Source: Saccoglossus kowalevskii
Lineage: Eukaryota; Hemichordata; Enteropneusta; Harrimaniidae
NCBI RefSeq assembly: GCF_000003605.2
Contig: NW_003128370.1
Location: 549,083 to 598,250, forward strand
Reading direction: 5' to 3'
DNA length: 49,168 bases
The stretch's first letter is position 1. Each line of letters starts with the position of its first letter. The notes beneath the pieces are model-generated. The model was not told the origin of the DNA. It saw nothing but the letters and a program-made list of their open reading frames with translations, and searched no databases. A program made the position numbers and the translations under genes. Positions 11,442-24,600 of the stretch are shown one piece after another.

Positions 11442-14400
11442 GTATGATATTTTCCTACTGCCGCCGTTGAATAAATACATTACAACTGTGTAGTTTGATT
11501 TAATTGTTAGCTATGATCGTTAATACCGTATAGACTAGTCAGGTTACTCGTGTTTGGGAATTGAAAAACAAACAAAATTATTCTTTCACACAATAGATAA
11601 TTATAAAAGAGTCGCCAAAGGTTAATGGTATGTAATACTAACCTTTACGATTTTCAATTGTTTTAGTATGCCAATTACATAGCTAAGTTGTGTATTATTA
11701 ATTATTATTAATTATTATTAATTATTATTAATCTTTAGGCGAAATTGTATGTACCACTGATGTACTTGTTAACTGATGGAATAGTTCTGTTCGTTAATTT
11801 CCAATTACAATTACTTGTTCCCATTAATTAGTATTTATTTATATTATCGATGGTTTAATGGTATTATTCAAACAGCACATGCTTCAAATGGAATGAAATG
11901 ATTGATTTGGTTGTTTGACTATTTTCTATTTTTCTGTGTCGTATTCAATATTAAGAAGACATTTTAAATCACTGACTGTGCGGCTTCGAGTGGGTACTTC
12001 TGAAACGTTTCGCATAATTTTTTCGCGTTTCTCATCAGCTGTTTTCAGTACATGTTTAAACAAAATGTATCGAGTGATTGAATCGTGGATTCAATGAAAC
12101 CGATCATATCAGGTCATTTACACCTAATCTACTGATGTATATTGCCCTCGTAATACCAAAATAGAGATAAATTACGACTAGGCAGAACATCAAAGATTAT
12201 ATATTGTGTCACGTATAGTCAAGTCATAATCGCTCTCGCCGGTTCCTTGTTTTAATTGTTGAAGGTTGATTTTATTATTCACATGTATCAGTGGTTATTT
12301 AATAGAATAGAGTATTGCGTAGTTCATTATTTGTAGACAATATTGAATGAACATATACTAAAGCGAATACATATTTGCAAAGTGTATTATTTATATGAAC
12401 TAATAGCAGTATTCACTGTAAATAATATTTTTACTTTACAAACATTTATAAACCAGTGTGATTTAAACTAAATTACACTAGTTAGACTAAATATTGAATT
12501 TATTTTTTATTATTATGCATTGCAAGAGCGTGTGTTTTTTTTTTCTTTACAGAATTGAATAGTGTAAATATTCAAAGTTGCAAAACAAGGTTTTCCTTAA
12601 TATGCTGTTGATTTTTATATGTATACATGTCATCTACAGAAATAGCTATAGCGGATATATCAGCTACATAATACATCATTGAAGCGCCTTTGTTATGACT
12701 ATACAGCACCAGCTGTTTAACAGTTTAATATTGTGTTTAGTTTGTTGAGATGTTATAAATCTTATTCACTTTGCATTTGCCCTCAGGTCTCAGTAATGGT
12801 CAGTATTTTCACCTTGGTTGTTGTGAGTATAGACAGATACAGAGCAGTTACCTCTCCATTACAGACGCATATAACTCACCAACGATACCGCAAAGGAATC
12901 CTAATAGGACTAACTTGGATTGTTGCCGTATTGTTAAACATTGCAGCACTGGTAAAAGCACGAGCGGTAGACAGATATGCGAACATGTTTACGAACGAAT
13001 CAAACATTTGGTGTGATGAAGTGTGGTTCGGTGACAGGACGGCGGAAATTGCGTATGAGATGTACATGTCTGCTGTCGTATGTCTTGGTCCTTGCGTTGT
13101 CTTTGTTGTGACATATGGAAGCATATCCAAACACATATGGTCCAAACGTGACCCAGGACAGGAAGACCGTAGCGGCGACTCTAATCGTCGGCAAAGCAAA
13201 GTAAAGGTAAGGCATCTCGATATCACGGCATCAGGTCCCCTACATACCCAACATGATAGTACTTCCTTTACGAATAATCTGTATTATTGTACATCTGTCA
13301 TCGTAGCACCGTAAGTTAAAACGTGCTGTAATTTTGCTGTATTTTACGGGGTATTTTCATCCTAACATATTATAATTCCGAATATGGAATGGTTATGCCC
13401 GTAAGCGTTCTCTAATAATAAAAACAAACATGGCTGGCACCAGAGTTTGACCGGACTCCGCACAAGGAAGTTCGCTGATTCTGTTCTTAACATTTTGGAT
13501 TTCCGCATTTACATTTGTATGTGCAATACAAATGTTATTACGAGGATACCTCGATGTATGCACTCAGATATTTTAACTAACAACAACACGGACTATAAAT
13601 GTTTAGCAAAGTGTTAATTCATATGGTACAATTGTATTCCAAATTCCACACACGTCACCATTGCCAGCAGACATACTGTGCATGTAGCGATAACTTTATG
13701 GATTTTAGTTTTTTTGATAATAAGCAGCTTTATATATTCATATATTTTGCGAGTGTATCTACCAAATAATAATAAATTACTGATGTTTCTACTTGTCCAC
13801 TGGTATATCAAGAACAACAACATATTTCAATGTGAAGTGTTACATATGTTATCTGAGGTAAGACAAACACATGATTAATTTAGGATTAGAATTTGTAGCA
13901 GCTGTTCAGACATCGCCACTATCGCTTATCAAATAGTTGTTCTGGGGTAATCAACATACCTAATTAGTGTTGGGTTAAAATATGTTCATATTAAGTTAAG
14001 TACCTATTTTGCTCATGGATTGTCATGGATTTATTTCAATGTGTCTAGATACCGACTTGATAGCTGATTTCTAGTGAATAGCTGGTTGATATCATTCGAC
14101 ACTTGCCCATAACCTGTCATCATTTAGGTTTATACAAGGTCCTGGTCGGAACTCGAGTCAGTGATTAGAACTAATTACAGGTATAAACTTTGTTGACAGA
14201 TTGTTATTCCTGACAGTTTGGTATGTGTAGTCTAATATAGGAAGCAATTAATCAAATATATATGACGTGTTAAGTACTTCGTCGGATTGGCTACATGCGA
14301 GTAGAATGTGTACATATGTGGAGGCCACGCCTCGAGCTCTTAAACTTTCATGTAATAGGTTAAAGTTTTGAGAAGTGAGTAAAGAGTCTTGGCAGACAGT

Positions 14401-17400
14401 TTTTGGGAGTTCTCCGGGAGGCGAGCCAGCTTTGGCGAGCTCTCCACGTGCCGCTGAGAATAGAGAAGTTGACACGATATCTATCTCCGTGTTTGTCTTT
14501 GTTTGGTCGAAATGGTTGCTAACGTAACGATCCTGGGTACCTGATATAACGCTTAAGAACACGAGAATTACACCGTTATACACTTATGAAGTATCCTAAT
14601 GGAGTTAACCAGTAATAGTGGACTTGAACACCGACTGCATTTTGAGGTTTTTTGAAGATGCTCTATTCAAAATATTGGTGGCAAAGTTTTTGTCGGATTA
14701 GTCATTATTGTCATCATAATAGAAGGTCCAGTAATATTCCAGCATGTTATCAGAATGAGTACGCATATCATATATCACAAAGATTAGAATCGTCGCATTA
14801 TGAAGACAATATTAAAAAAAAAGAAACTACAGGTACTACATATTCGTAACTTGGGGTAATCGATTATTGATGTAATATTTTCCTAATGTAATGTTTAAAC
14901 TATTATACACCAATGTATACGATAGTATCACACATAGTGAGGCATACATGCAGCCTGTAGTAGAGATTATTGATTGTCAGCGTGTGTTGTTTTTATTTGT
15001 GTTCAATCATAGACCCTGTAAAAGAGGGATAGGAAACTGCCGGCAAAGATCAAAGTAAGAGGGTCTATGGTTCAATGAAACAATCAAAACCTCTTCTCCA
15101 GAAAGCACTCCATCTGGTGAGGTTCATTATCACCAATACTTGGTGAGAGTGTAATTTAATCGGGTGCACTCTGACACAACAGTGTGTCAAAACGTATAAA
15201 TAACAATTTACTGTGGTAGTTTTAGTAATTCGTAGCGATATCGTGTAATTCGTATAACAACTATTATAATACATTTGCTGAAAACAGTTGTGTTCAGTAA
15301 TGATGCGTTTTTTTAAATCATTCATCACACAACAGGTGGTATCTGTCCCAAATAATGTATTAACACTGAATTGAAAATCCAAATAATGTCACATTGCATT
15401 GATACAAATGAATTAAATATAATGAATGTAGTGCATATATGCAGATTCGATGATTGAGTGAGAATAGGATTGCAATAGAGTAAATCTAGTGAGCATGTTT
15501 AATTAATGATTTTTTAAATGTTATGCTCAAACATACCTAATTGCTTTTTTTTATTTGGGACTTTATGATGTGATTTGTTTATTGTATGTTCTGATTACTG
15601 TACAATTATAGTGCATTGTGCTTGATCATATTTTGCTTATGAACACTTTCAATCTTTTTTGCATGTATAACGCATTTTTATTTTTATTGACATGAAGTCA
15701 AAAATATCTCCTATTTATTTTTGTTTTGCTTTTCTTCCTTGGCTATGAATTGTTGTAGCTATCATATCAAATAATTCAAGCAATCCAAAGATGACCTTTT
15801 AATTATTAATTATTCCAAAATCTATTTCTTACTGCTATTTTATATTTACTTTATGTTTTGTATCTTTCTGTAAGTTGTAACTGTAATTAGAATGATTGTT
15901 GGGCTATTTTCATTTTCCTAATCTTAATTGCAACAGCTCCTGAAATGTTAAGACTTTTCTTAAACATTCGCCGAATTATGATGTAATTAATTTGGTTCCT
16001 AAATCGCCCACCTGGACTTTCCGGTGCCAATCTCCGTCTAGAATACTTACTGAGTATAGAGAAGGCAACATTTGGTCATCTTGAATCAAATTGTCGAACA
16101 AATCGTCGTTCCTATGTTTCAAAAGATGTATGAAGTATGTGTGAAAATTAAATTTGAACCTTCCATACACGTCCAAGTTACAAGAGCGGTGGGCACGCAT
16201 GGCCGCAAAATATAAATCCCTGTTTTTGGACTTCACTCTAACAAGGAATATTAAACAATATATTTGCTTATATTCTAATGCATTATATAGTGTAATAAAT
16301 ATACATATAATATACATACTTATATGGATATATCGCAAAAATAGCAACTGTTGCATTAATTATATGCCATGGGCTTAACACAATATTTAAAAGACATCAC
16401 CACCTGCAAAACCGTTGTTGAGTGGCTACTCGTCAATCAATTGACTGGTGTATAAATAAGATAATTCATTCCAAATAGTACAACATATTAAAACAAGATA
16501 CGTGATAACAATACGCAAACCGTGTGATCAACACAACAATCAAGACAATTAATTGCCAGAAAAAAACACAACTCAGTTTTTAAGATAGATAGAAATATTA
16601 AATAAGATATTAAAATACGAAAGCCGTTAGTTTTCTGGTCAGGTAACGGTAAGACCACCCAAATGGCATTGTGTACGTGTGGTATGAAGTGGCCATGTGG
16701 TTCGAAGTGACTTGGGATAATTTGGTAGAAAATGACATGTTAACGTGTTACTAAACCACCATTTGGCACGAAGTAAATTGGAACGAAATGCTCGTGTAGG
16801 ATGAATGACCGTGTGGTACGACGTGCACATATGGAACCGTAACCGTCTTAAAGTAAGTGTCATGATTACATTTCCATGTGTCTAGAGATCGGTCACTGAT
16901 ACGACTTGATAACTGGTTTTCAGTGAAGGGCTGGGTGACATCCTTCAACGCTCGCTCGTATCCTGTTATCGTTAGGCTTATACAAAATACTAGACGGAAA
17001 TCTAGTCAGTGATTGGAACTTATTAGAGATTACATGGGTAGTCTCCCAATATATTGAACAATTAATCAAGTATATTATGACGTGTTAAATACTTCGTGTA
17101 ATTGGCTACTTAATTTGAATGTGTGGAGGCCACGCCTCGAGATCTTAAACTTCTATCCAAGGTACGGTGGTTTGAAAATTGAATAAAGCAGTCTTGGTCA
17201 GTTCTCCACGAGTGACTGAGACTAGAGGTTTACACGAATTCCATCTCTGTGGTGTCTTTGCTTGGTTAAAAGGTTTTCGAACATGACGACCCCGGATACC
17301 TGAGATAACGTTTAATAAGAATATCATTAAACCGTTATATAAGCATGTGGTGGGAAGTGCAGTATAAGATGACTTGGGACAAAGTGGTTTTGATATGACG

Positions 17401-20400
17401 TAACTGTAATGCGTGTGTGTAACATGTTTCTGTATTTTTTTCTTGAATTATATATTTACATGTTATTCTTCGTAGGATATTGCATTGGTTTCCCGTTGTT
17501 TTCCGCTGATTTGTTCGAAGGATGTTCCGCTCTCTATGCTAGAATGCCGTTGGCTTATCAAAGCTCATCCTTCCTTCGCTCATCCTTCCTACATGATGTC
17601 TAGCCATTGTATACAGAAGTATTAAGTGTTGTGCCCCCTGTCTAGACTACCAAAATTGAAGACATTATTCAGTTTTTTGAATAAATTATCTTTTAAAAAA
17701 AGCCTGCAATGCAATTGCGTAAAAATCCTGCAAACTTAAGAGCAGGTCTTTTGAATCAGTTTCAGGACTACCAAAATAGATCATTTTATCAATAAGTAGT
17801 TCAAAGTCAATTCCAACTGAGTTCACGTTTAAAACATGATTTCATAAAAATAGTAGTAGTATTCATCAGAATAAGACTAATATAGAACTACCTGTGATTT
17901 TCTCACCAGATGATTTTTTATAAATAATTTTGCCACATAAACCAATATAAAAATGGGTCTTATGTAATGATCATATATTTTGATCTTGGGTTTGTGAAAA
18001 ACACTATGAAAGGAACAAAAATCCGATCGTCTGTTTCTATGATAGTCAAGAATCATGGCGATCCTGGTAAAGTCATATTACTACATGTGAATTCGTGTTA
18101 TTGCCGTTAAGTAATCAAACTAATCAAACGAACTCATTCAATCTGTCAATATTTTAAATTTTACTAGGAAACAATGGAACAACTTTGTCCATTTGTTGCA
18201 TTTATTTTAAAATACACTTACAATATTGCCGCGATAGATGCGAGCGGTTTAAACTAGCGTAAAGTAAGCTTATATAAACACGGCATGGAAAGACTTGATG
18301 AATGTGGAAACAGCGATTTGTCTACTTTACGATTATATTCGTCTCACACATAAAATACGATGCTTTTTTGCCCTGTGAGACAGTATACTTGGTGAAAGTA
18401 TATGGCGTTTTATAGTAATTTCACCCAAACGCTTTTAATGAGTAGCCTACTTCGCTCGTCCGCGTATAGTAACGAGTCCTGATACCATAAATCACTACAG
18501 ACATGGAAGTATAACGACCAGAATAATATATAGAATCACACCACATAAGGACACACGTTTGATTGATTCAAAGTCTCGAGTGGTTCGTATTCTGTCGAGA
18601 ATGTTATCTTTCCTGCTACGTAGGCGTACGCATTATTGGGTTTGACAGCGCATCGACATCCAATGCTACAACGACGAACAGCAATGATTTATGGTCATTC
18701 GTGTGCATTAGACGTAGTGGTGTATATTCATGTAGATTATTTATGTATATAACGGCAGAAATACGCCTTAAACGCGCAACATAACAAGTTTACGTTATAT
18801 ATATATATATTATAGTTTCATTGCTCATCTGTGTGTTATTAACATTTGAGGTGGCAAACTCGTTACATTATTTCAAATTTACTTCAGTGTTTTTTGCAGG
18901 TAATGTTGAATACGGATGTATGCAAATAAATAAACAGTAATAATAATAATATATTTCTCGTGCAATAACGCCAATAAGTTTTCAATCCAATATTATGTAG
19001 TGAAGCAGTCACTGTGTTTGTGTATTTTAATATTCATCGTATTCATCATATTTACGTTCGATGTTTAATCAGTGAAAGACAATTTGTTTGCATTAGAATT
19101 GAATGTCTGAAAGACATTTACCTTGTTTTAATATCAAGTGACAGCTAGTGATAGAGATAGACAATTGATTGTTTTTCCAAAAACTTTATTTCAGTATATT
19201 TTAGAGATTACCCTCGTTTTTTATATACCAAGCACTGTCCATTTCTATCACAATCGCCATGCACATAAATCTCGAAAAATTAAGCGTTTACAATTGAGTC
19301 AAAATGGCAAAATGGTTACCATTCGTTTCATGCTTCTGCAGTGTTGATAGGAATAATGTACACATAATTGTACATTTTATGGTCGCTTTTAGTGATTTAA
19401 TGTATTTTCATCGTCGGCCATATCAAATTAAAACAAAATGAGTTTGTATTTGCATTATTTATTATAAAGCAAATATCTCATATTGCCTTACAAAATGCTC
19501 TAATATCAAAATTATGCAAATCAATACTTGAGTCACCAAAAGAAAAATACACTATACTGCCCAAATTAATGTGTAATTGCTTTGCTCAGAAAACTGATTT
19601 AGTCTCAATGTACGGGTTGTTATATAAGGAGATTCTGGATTGCAAATATCAAAGTGTGATATGGTTTTAAAACTCGTACATGTATGTTACGGGCTGTCTA
19701 ATTGGAATAGCGGACGTCCGCTATGCGTAAAATTAATTGAAGAGTTTATAAATCGAATATACTAGTTTGAGAATGTTATAGGTTATATAAACTAATATAC
19801 CAGTGTATCACGGTTGCGAATGAATTGAGGCTGTTTAATGTATACAAGCAGGTAAGCTGCTCTAAGAAGGGCCCGTATATGTTCGGTACTATCCTCTACT
19901 CTAGTGATCTTGAATAATTGTGCTCAGAAATTCAAATCACGGGTTAACTTTGGTCTCCTCGTGATTGTTCAAACAAAGATAGTGATTCACGTAGACGTGA
20001 ATTCAGCTAAATACTGACCCTTGGAAACGACGACATCGACTTTTCAGCGTGTTGACCCAAGATCGTACGCGTCATATTAAGTTTGACAGTTTGTAATTTC
20101 ACGTGTCCGATCCGTACGATAGGTCTGTGTTGTGAATCATAGTTACCGGGCCAACATGTGTTATCATGATTTGCTTGATACTTTGATTGCGATTATTCAT
20201 TGCCCTATTGCTTTTGTTTAGACGTAAAACAAAAGGAATTTGACGAAATAATGTTTCAAGATATAGGCCAACTTGACTCGTATAATTTATGAGTGAAACG
20301 AACGTATACTGGGTAACACTGAGTAACATCTCGTATTGCACGACTCTTCTTCTGTGTTTTTCTTTTCAAATTATGATATACCCCGATGTATAAACATGAA

Positions 20401-21472
20401 AAGCAAAAACAAATATCCGTTTTAATCGGTTGTTATGAATACGATGAGTTTGCAAAATGTCATCATACTAGATCCTTTTATATAGATCATAGAATAATTA
20501 ATGGTATTTGTTGTTTCCAGGTAATAAGAATGGTTCTTATGGTCGTGCTAGCTTTCTTCATATGTTGGCTACCGCTCCAGACGCTGCGTCTCGTTGTCCT
20601 ATTTGAACCAGACTTGAAGTTCGGCGAGAGTGGATGGCTTATTTTAAGACTATATGTATTCGTTTATTTACTGGCTATGTCACACAGCTTTGTGAATCCC
20701 ATATTATATACATTTCTACATGAACATTTCAAGGTAAGTATTGCTCAAAAATTAAATAATATCGCGAGGTGGTCTAACGTGGTGTATTAATTCTGTTGAA
20801 GCATAAATACAAACAGTGTTATCAGGAATTACTTATTAGTTCGAGGTACTGCTGAAGTATAAATAAGCACACGCGAAATTCAAAGTGCAAGTTGACACTC
20901 ACCTTAGTGCACTACAGTCACCGACCCCGAAACAGTCTTAATGACCGTCAATTGATTATATGAATATCTGTAAGCGGAACCAATAACGGCACAAACAGCG
21001 ACATATATATAATAGTCAGTATGACCTATCCAGTTATTTTTTTCGGGGACTGAGTACATGTCTATCAGCAGTAAAGCACATCTGAATAGAACTCATGCTG
21101 TGACATGACAATTACTATACTTATTAAATCAATTTAATATCAAGGATCACTGATACGTATGTGTTAGTAATATAATATTATTGCATTACTAAGACATTCG
21201 GATTAAACATTAATCCCAGTTATGAATATATTTTTGTTCAACAGAAGGATGCACGAGAGGCCTTCATGTTGTACCGACGTTGTTGTTGCAAGAACGATAA
21301 TGCAATGCGGTCTAGTATAAGAAGTTCCCGCTCCCGCACCACATCACAGTCAAGGATGTCATTCATGAAAGTCTCTTCAAGATTGGATAAAAGAAGCGTA
21401 ACTTCTTCACTGAGCAGTAAGAAAAGTAATCGCCTGTCGACGTTAGCGTCGATATATATTGGTGTTGTTTGA
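11028..21472 (+). CDS. Class A (rhodopsin-like) neuropeptide-type GPCR, four exons
   Basis: Four exons (11028-11441, 12787-13206, 20521-20733, 21245-21472) join in phase 0 at every GT-AG junction to give about 424 residues. All seven-helix hallmarks are visible: GN in TM1 (residues 74-75), LAVAD in TM2 (99-103), Cys130 at the top of TM3 pairing with Cys214 in ECL2, DRY at 154-156, TM4 tryptophan (182), TM5 proline (240), CWLP in TM6 (293-296) and NPILY in TM7 (337-341), then a palmitoylation-type Cys triplet (362-364). The ECL2 C-x-E-x-W pattern and the start of TM6 (VIRM...CWLPLQTL) are typical of NPFF/RFamide, SIFamide and related peptide receptors, so a Gq- or Gi-coupled plasma-membrane neuropeptide receptor is inferred. 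The exact subfamily is uncertain: NPFF receptors usually have ERF/ERY where this has DRY, and QRFP, NPY or trissin-type receptors remain possible. The start is the first in-frame ATG; a second lies at 11098. Confidence 0.93.
11694..11732. repeat. ATTATTATTA decamer microsatellite (GPCR intron 1)
   Basis: Nearly four copies of a 10-base AT unit, inside intron 1. Confidence 0.9.
12787..13206 (+). CDS. GPCR exon 2: TM3-TM5 and ICL3
   Basis: Acceptor CCTCAG| and donor AAG|GTAAGG bound exactly 140 codons. It holds the TM3 core ending in the DRY motif, ICL2, TM4, ECL2 with a sequon (NES, 208-210) and Cys214, TM5 and a short basic, Ser-rich third intracellular loop ending SKVK. The shortness of ICL3 (about 30 residues) fits peptide receptors of the NPFF type. 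Confidence 0.92.
13278..13569. mobile_element. Dispersed repeat A, copy 2 (GPCR intron 2)
   Basis: Same orientation as copy 1. It starts 70 bases after GPCR exon 2 and stops at CACTCAGA, exactly where the hairpin of copy 1 turns, so the right arm is missing. Confidence 0.75.
14040..14582. mobile_element. Solo-LTR-like repeat B, copy 1 (GPCR intron 2)
   Basis: Shares TGTGTCTAGA at the left, GTGGAGGCCACGCCTCGAG in the middle and ACCGTTATA at the right with 16877-17339. The TGT...ACA ends suggest a solo LTR, but no matching target duplication was seen, so SINE or other non-autonomous origin stays open. Confidence 0.65.
15976..16260 (-). other. Unidentified exon-like open frame inside GPCR intron 2
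   Basis: A minus-strand frame of 126 codons (whole ORF 16356-15976) becomes less AT-rich and less low-complexity over FAAMRAHRSCNLDVYGRF through DDQMLPSLYS. There a good donor (TCA|GTAAGT, near 16055) occurs, and an AAACAG| acceptor lies just upstream. I do not recognise the protein. It could be a small nested gene exon, a processed pseudogene or chance. Confidence 0.25.
16660..16835. repeat. Degenerate GTGGTACGAAGTG-type short tandem tract
   Basis: Variants such as GTGTGGTATGAAGTGG, GTGGTTCGAAGTGA, TTTGGCACGAAGTA and GTGTGGTACGACGTG recur about every 20-35 bases. The tract resumes after repeat B at about 17345 (GTGGTGGGAAGTG). Confidence 0.5.
16877..17339. mobile_element. Solo-LTR-like repeat B, copy 2 (GPCR intron 2)
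   Basis: Second, shorter copy in the same orientation as 14040-14582. It lies inside a degenerate GTGG-ACGAAGTG tract whose two halves flank it. Confidence 0.65.
17400..20520. other. Remainder of GPCR intron 2
   Basis: No element with recognisable termini or protein similarity was found here beyond short AT runs such as 18795-18812. Confidence 0.5.
20521..20733 (+). CDS. GPCR exon 3: TM6 and TM7
   Basis: A 71-codon exon after a TTTCCAG| acceptor, ending AAG|GTAAGT. It encodes TM6 with CWLP, an ECL3 of about 15 residues, TM7 with SFVNPILY and the first part of helix 8 (FLHEHFK). The 7.3 kb intron before it is the largest in the gene and hosts most of the repeats described between 13.2 and 20.5 kb. 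Confidence 0.92.
21245..21472 (+). CDS. GPCR exon 4: cytoplasmic C-tail and stop
   Basis: Acceptor CAACAG| leads into KDAREAF, which completes helix 8. Then come RRCCCK (likely palmitoylation) and a Ser/Arg/Lys-rich tail with many potential phosphorylation sites for desensitisation. It ends at TGA 21470-21472. The helix-8 continuation is a convincing in-frame fit to exon 3. Confidence 0.88.
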   Translation, partial: KDAREAFMLYRRCCCKNDNAMRSSIRSSRSRTTSQSRMSFMKVSSRLDKRSVTSSLSSKKSNRLSTLASIYIGVV

Positions 21473-21611
21473 TAATGCTGTGTATATATTTAGTATAATA
21501 TATATTAACCGAGGCCAAGGTCGAGTAGACCGGGACTAAAAAATGCTCTCTGAGAACTAACAAATATGTTTATCGTCCGAGGCTTGCGTCAATATTTGTA
21601 TTATTATATCA

Positions 21612-21617
21612 AATAAA
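21612..21617 (+). terminator. Candidate polyadenylation signal of the GPCR gene
   Basis: The first AATAAA downstream of the GPCR stop codon, 140 bases into the presumed 3' UTR. In AT-rich DNA this hexamer is common, so the assignment rests on position alone. Confidence 0.4.
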
Positions 21618-21619
21618 AC

Positions 21620-24600
21620 AAACGAATGAAATGCTGTATTGAAAGATTTCTCCTGCTCAAGTTTCCAATGGCAACATCCAGAATGGTTCGTATGTATTTA
21701 TATTCCATAATCCCTTCCAAAATTACAGTTATATTCATGATTTGCGTAGGTATCAACTAGCTACGGACGACTACTACCTTTGCTGGGGAGGGGGCAATCG
21801 GACCTAAATAAAGCGCAATATAACATATTTCCGGTTAAAAGAACAAAGACTAATAAGATAGAAGAACTAAACGTCGGTATACGACGTCAACAAGTCTTTG
21901 AATGCTGGGCAAGTAATCAGCGCTAGCTACGTACACGGCGCGGCCACTACGGTCTTCCCGACCGATATTATCGTGTTGTTCGATCAATTCCTGGTTACAA
22001 GTATTCATATCAAACATAACTCGGCCCAAGTAATACAAGATATCTTGTTGAGACGAAAATGTTATAGTTGTTCCACTTTTTCATAAATTACAGACAATTC
22101 TCCGTGAAAACGCTGACAAACCTCAATGGCGAATCAGTATTTTTTTGATTTCTTAGATCGATCATAACGTCTACGCAAGCGCAGAAGCCTAATATTATGT
22201 CTTTGGCCGGTAAAATGTCAATAGTCAAATTTTTCGACCGCTGAATGCGTAAATCTGGCTTGCTGTTAGTTGAATTAGGTATGATTATGTAATTTATTCG
22301 GTTTAAATTTCCTGTAGTCATATAGAATGAAATACCAATGAACTGTCTATCAGTAATTGTTACGTAATTTTATATTATTGATAACATTACATGTATTGCT
22401 TTGAGTAATTTGTAGTGTTTATAATTGTTTGAATATAACTTGTAAAATTATTATTAACAAAAGCTGTAATTGACCTTCCCTTGCACCCGAACAGTCACAT
22501 ATCTAATTTATTATTATATTTCCTGCAATATATATGTTATATTCTACTATTTATATCATAACTGTATGTTTTGGATTCCTTGCCATATAATAGTCGTAAA
22601 ACGTTCTCTTAATATGTTATAATCTAGTGACCAATGAATTACTGTAATTTGATGTATAGTCATATCATTACTACATTGCGTTAATCATGACATATATTCA
22701 AAACTGAATTACATTCGAGTAAGCGCATCCTATCTTACATATAAAAATAGATAAATAGTGTTAAGTCAGCGTGCATGAATATCTGGCTTTCACAGATCAC
22801 TATTGCGATATACTTGTTCATTACGTTATCGGCAAACATGTAAATATATTGATGATATCATCGACGTATGAACAGTTATCACTGAATCTTAATGTGAAAA
22901 GAGCCAAGATGCCCAAGTTTTCATTATTGAATTATTGATCTATTCACACGCTGTCAATTTGCTTTTTGTTAATACACATTAAAATACAAATATAACCAAT
23001 TTCGCGTATAATTCCTGCTGTAATTTCCTGTCTGCTGGCTAGCGGCCTAAATTACATCATGAATTTAATTCGCTTGATCTATTTACCTAGCGCATGAATC
23101 TAAACGTAACATTTGGGACTCTTATCATGTTTGAGTGAGATACCAACTCATCAAGAATATTATATTACCATATTTCAATTTCATTTTATGTACATGTTTG
23201 TTTAAAAAAGCAATAAACAACGATGTTGACAGAGCGCGTACAGGACCCATTGAAGTCTTCTTCGCAGCAATTGCTATTCGAAACCGTTCCGTAATGATAC
23301 TATAACTTTGTATAACAAAAATTTAAATATAAATGTTTAAATTAAATTTTATATAAACCTCACCATACCTACATCCGAACATTTCCCTCATTATCACATA
23401 TTGATCACGTTGTTATATTGATCGCTATTGTAAATAGTCCACCTATATGTACTCAACATGTGTAAATATACCGGATTAATTAGCCATGGTCTAACAAGTG
23501 ATACAGTGTTTGAAACACAGTCGCGCCACCAGTTTTTTCTCCCCGCTTCGAATAGTGTATTTAGTAATTTAGTTTATTACATTTTATTTAGATTCAATAA
23601 TACAGTAATACTACTGGAATTGTTTATTACTGTATTATTTCTACAATCACTGTAATTTAAAGATGATAAAATTGTGTGCATAACGATCTATCTTTCACAT
23701 TAAATCTATTCATTTTACTTTTAAATCATGTGTATGACTTTTTCACTGTTCGCATTGTTGGTTGTAACGTTGTATGTACGAGTGGTATTGCATTCAAAGA
23801 ATAGAAATAGGATTTTGCCATAAACTACAGAGTGACGTGTAAACAGTGCACAATATGTTGTTAATACATTTGCACATGTTTATAGGTACAGCAAGATTAA
23901 GAAAAAGTATCAACAATGGCAGCGGGTCTAGCATCAAACGATTATTTATTGGTTCTTGGTACAATAGTTCTGTTAAATGTTACTTACTAGTATTACAAAA
24001 TATTTTGGACAGACTCATCTATTTTACGTGGTTCATTTAAAGGTGTGCATATGACAGAAGGACATGGCCTCATTCTGACGTTTGCGAGGGCGAGGCATGT
24101 ATGATGTGATGTATCATGCGGTCGTATTTTCACGAGCGATGCAAATGAACATAATAATTACATTTTGGGCACAACGGAAATACTAGTACTCTCCCCTGAG
24201 AGCAAACGGTCGTACAAATATGGGGTTTTATGCCTAGCAATACTAAATCGCATAATGTTCCCAGGGGTGAAATAATTGTCAGTTATGGATTTTCATCACG
24301 AGAAATAGAATCCGTTGCATACTCTATACATTAGGAGCTGCAACACATTGGTTCTGTAGTATTCACACCACACATTATAAAATACTAAATTCATCTTACA
24401 TCAGCTATTTATTTCATTACTACACCAACGATATGTCTAATAAAGACGATTAGACAACAATAGTAGTGTGTATACTTAGACGGACGCCATATTTATTTAA
24501 TTTGTGTTTTAGACACATGTTTACAGTAGGAAATGTATAAAAGTTACCATGCGAAATGTAAAGACAACAATGAAATCATCAAAAACAAAATATGATTTTC

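Noticed and set aside
14248-14583. 111-codon minus-strand ORF
   Set aside because: It lies wholly inside solo-LTR-like repeat B and is not open in the second copy.
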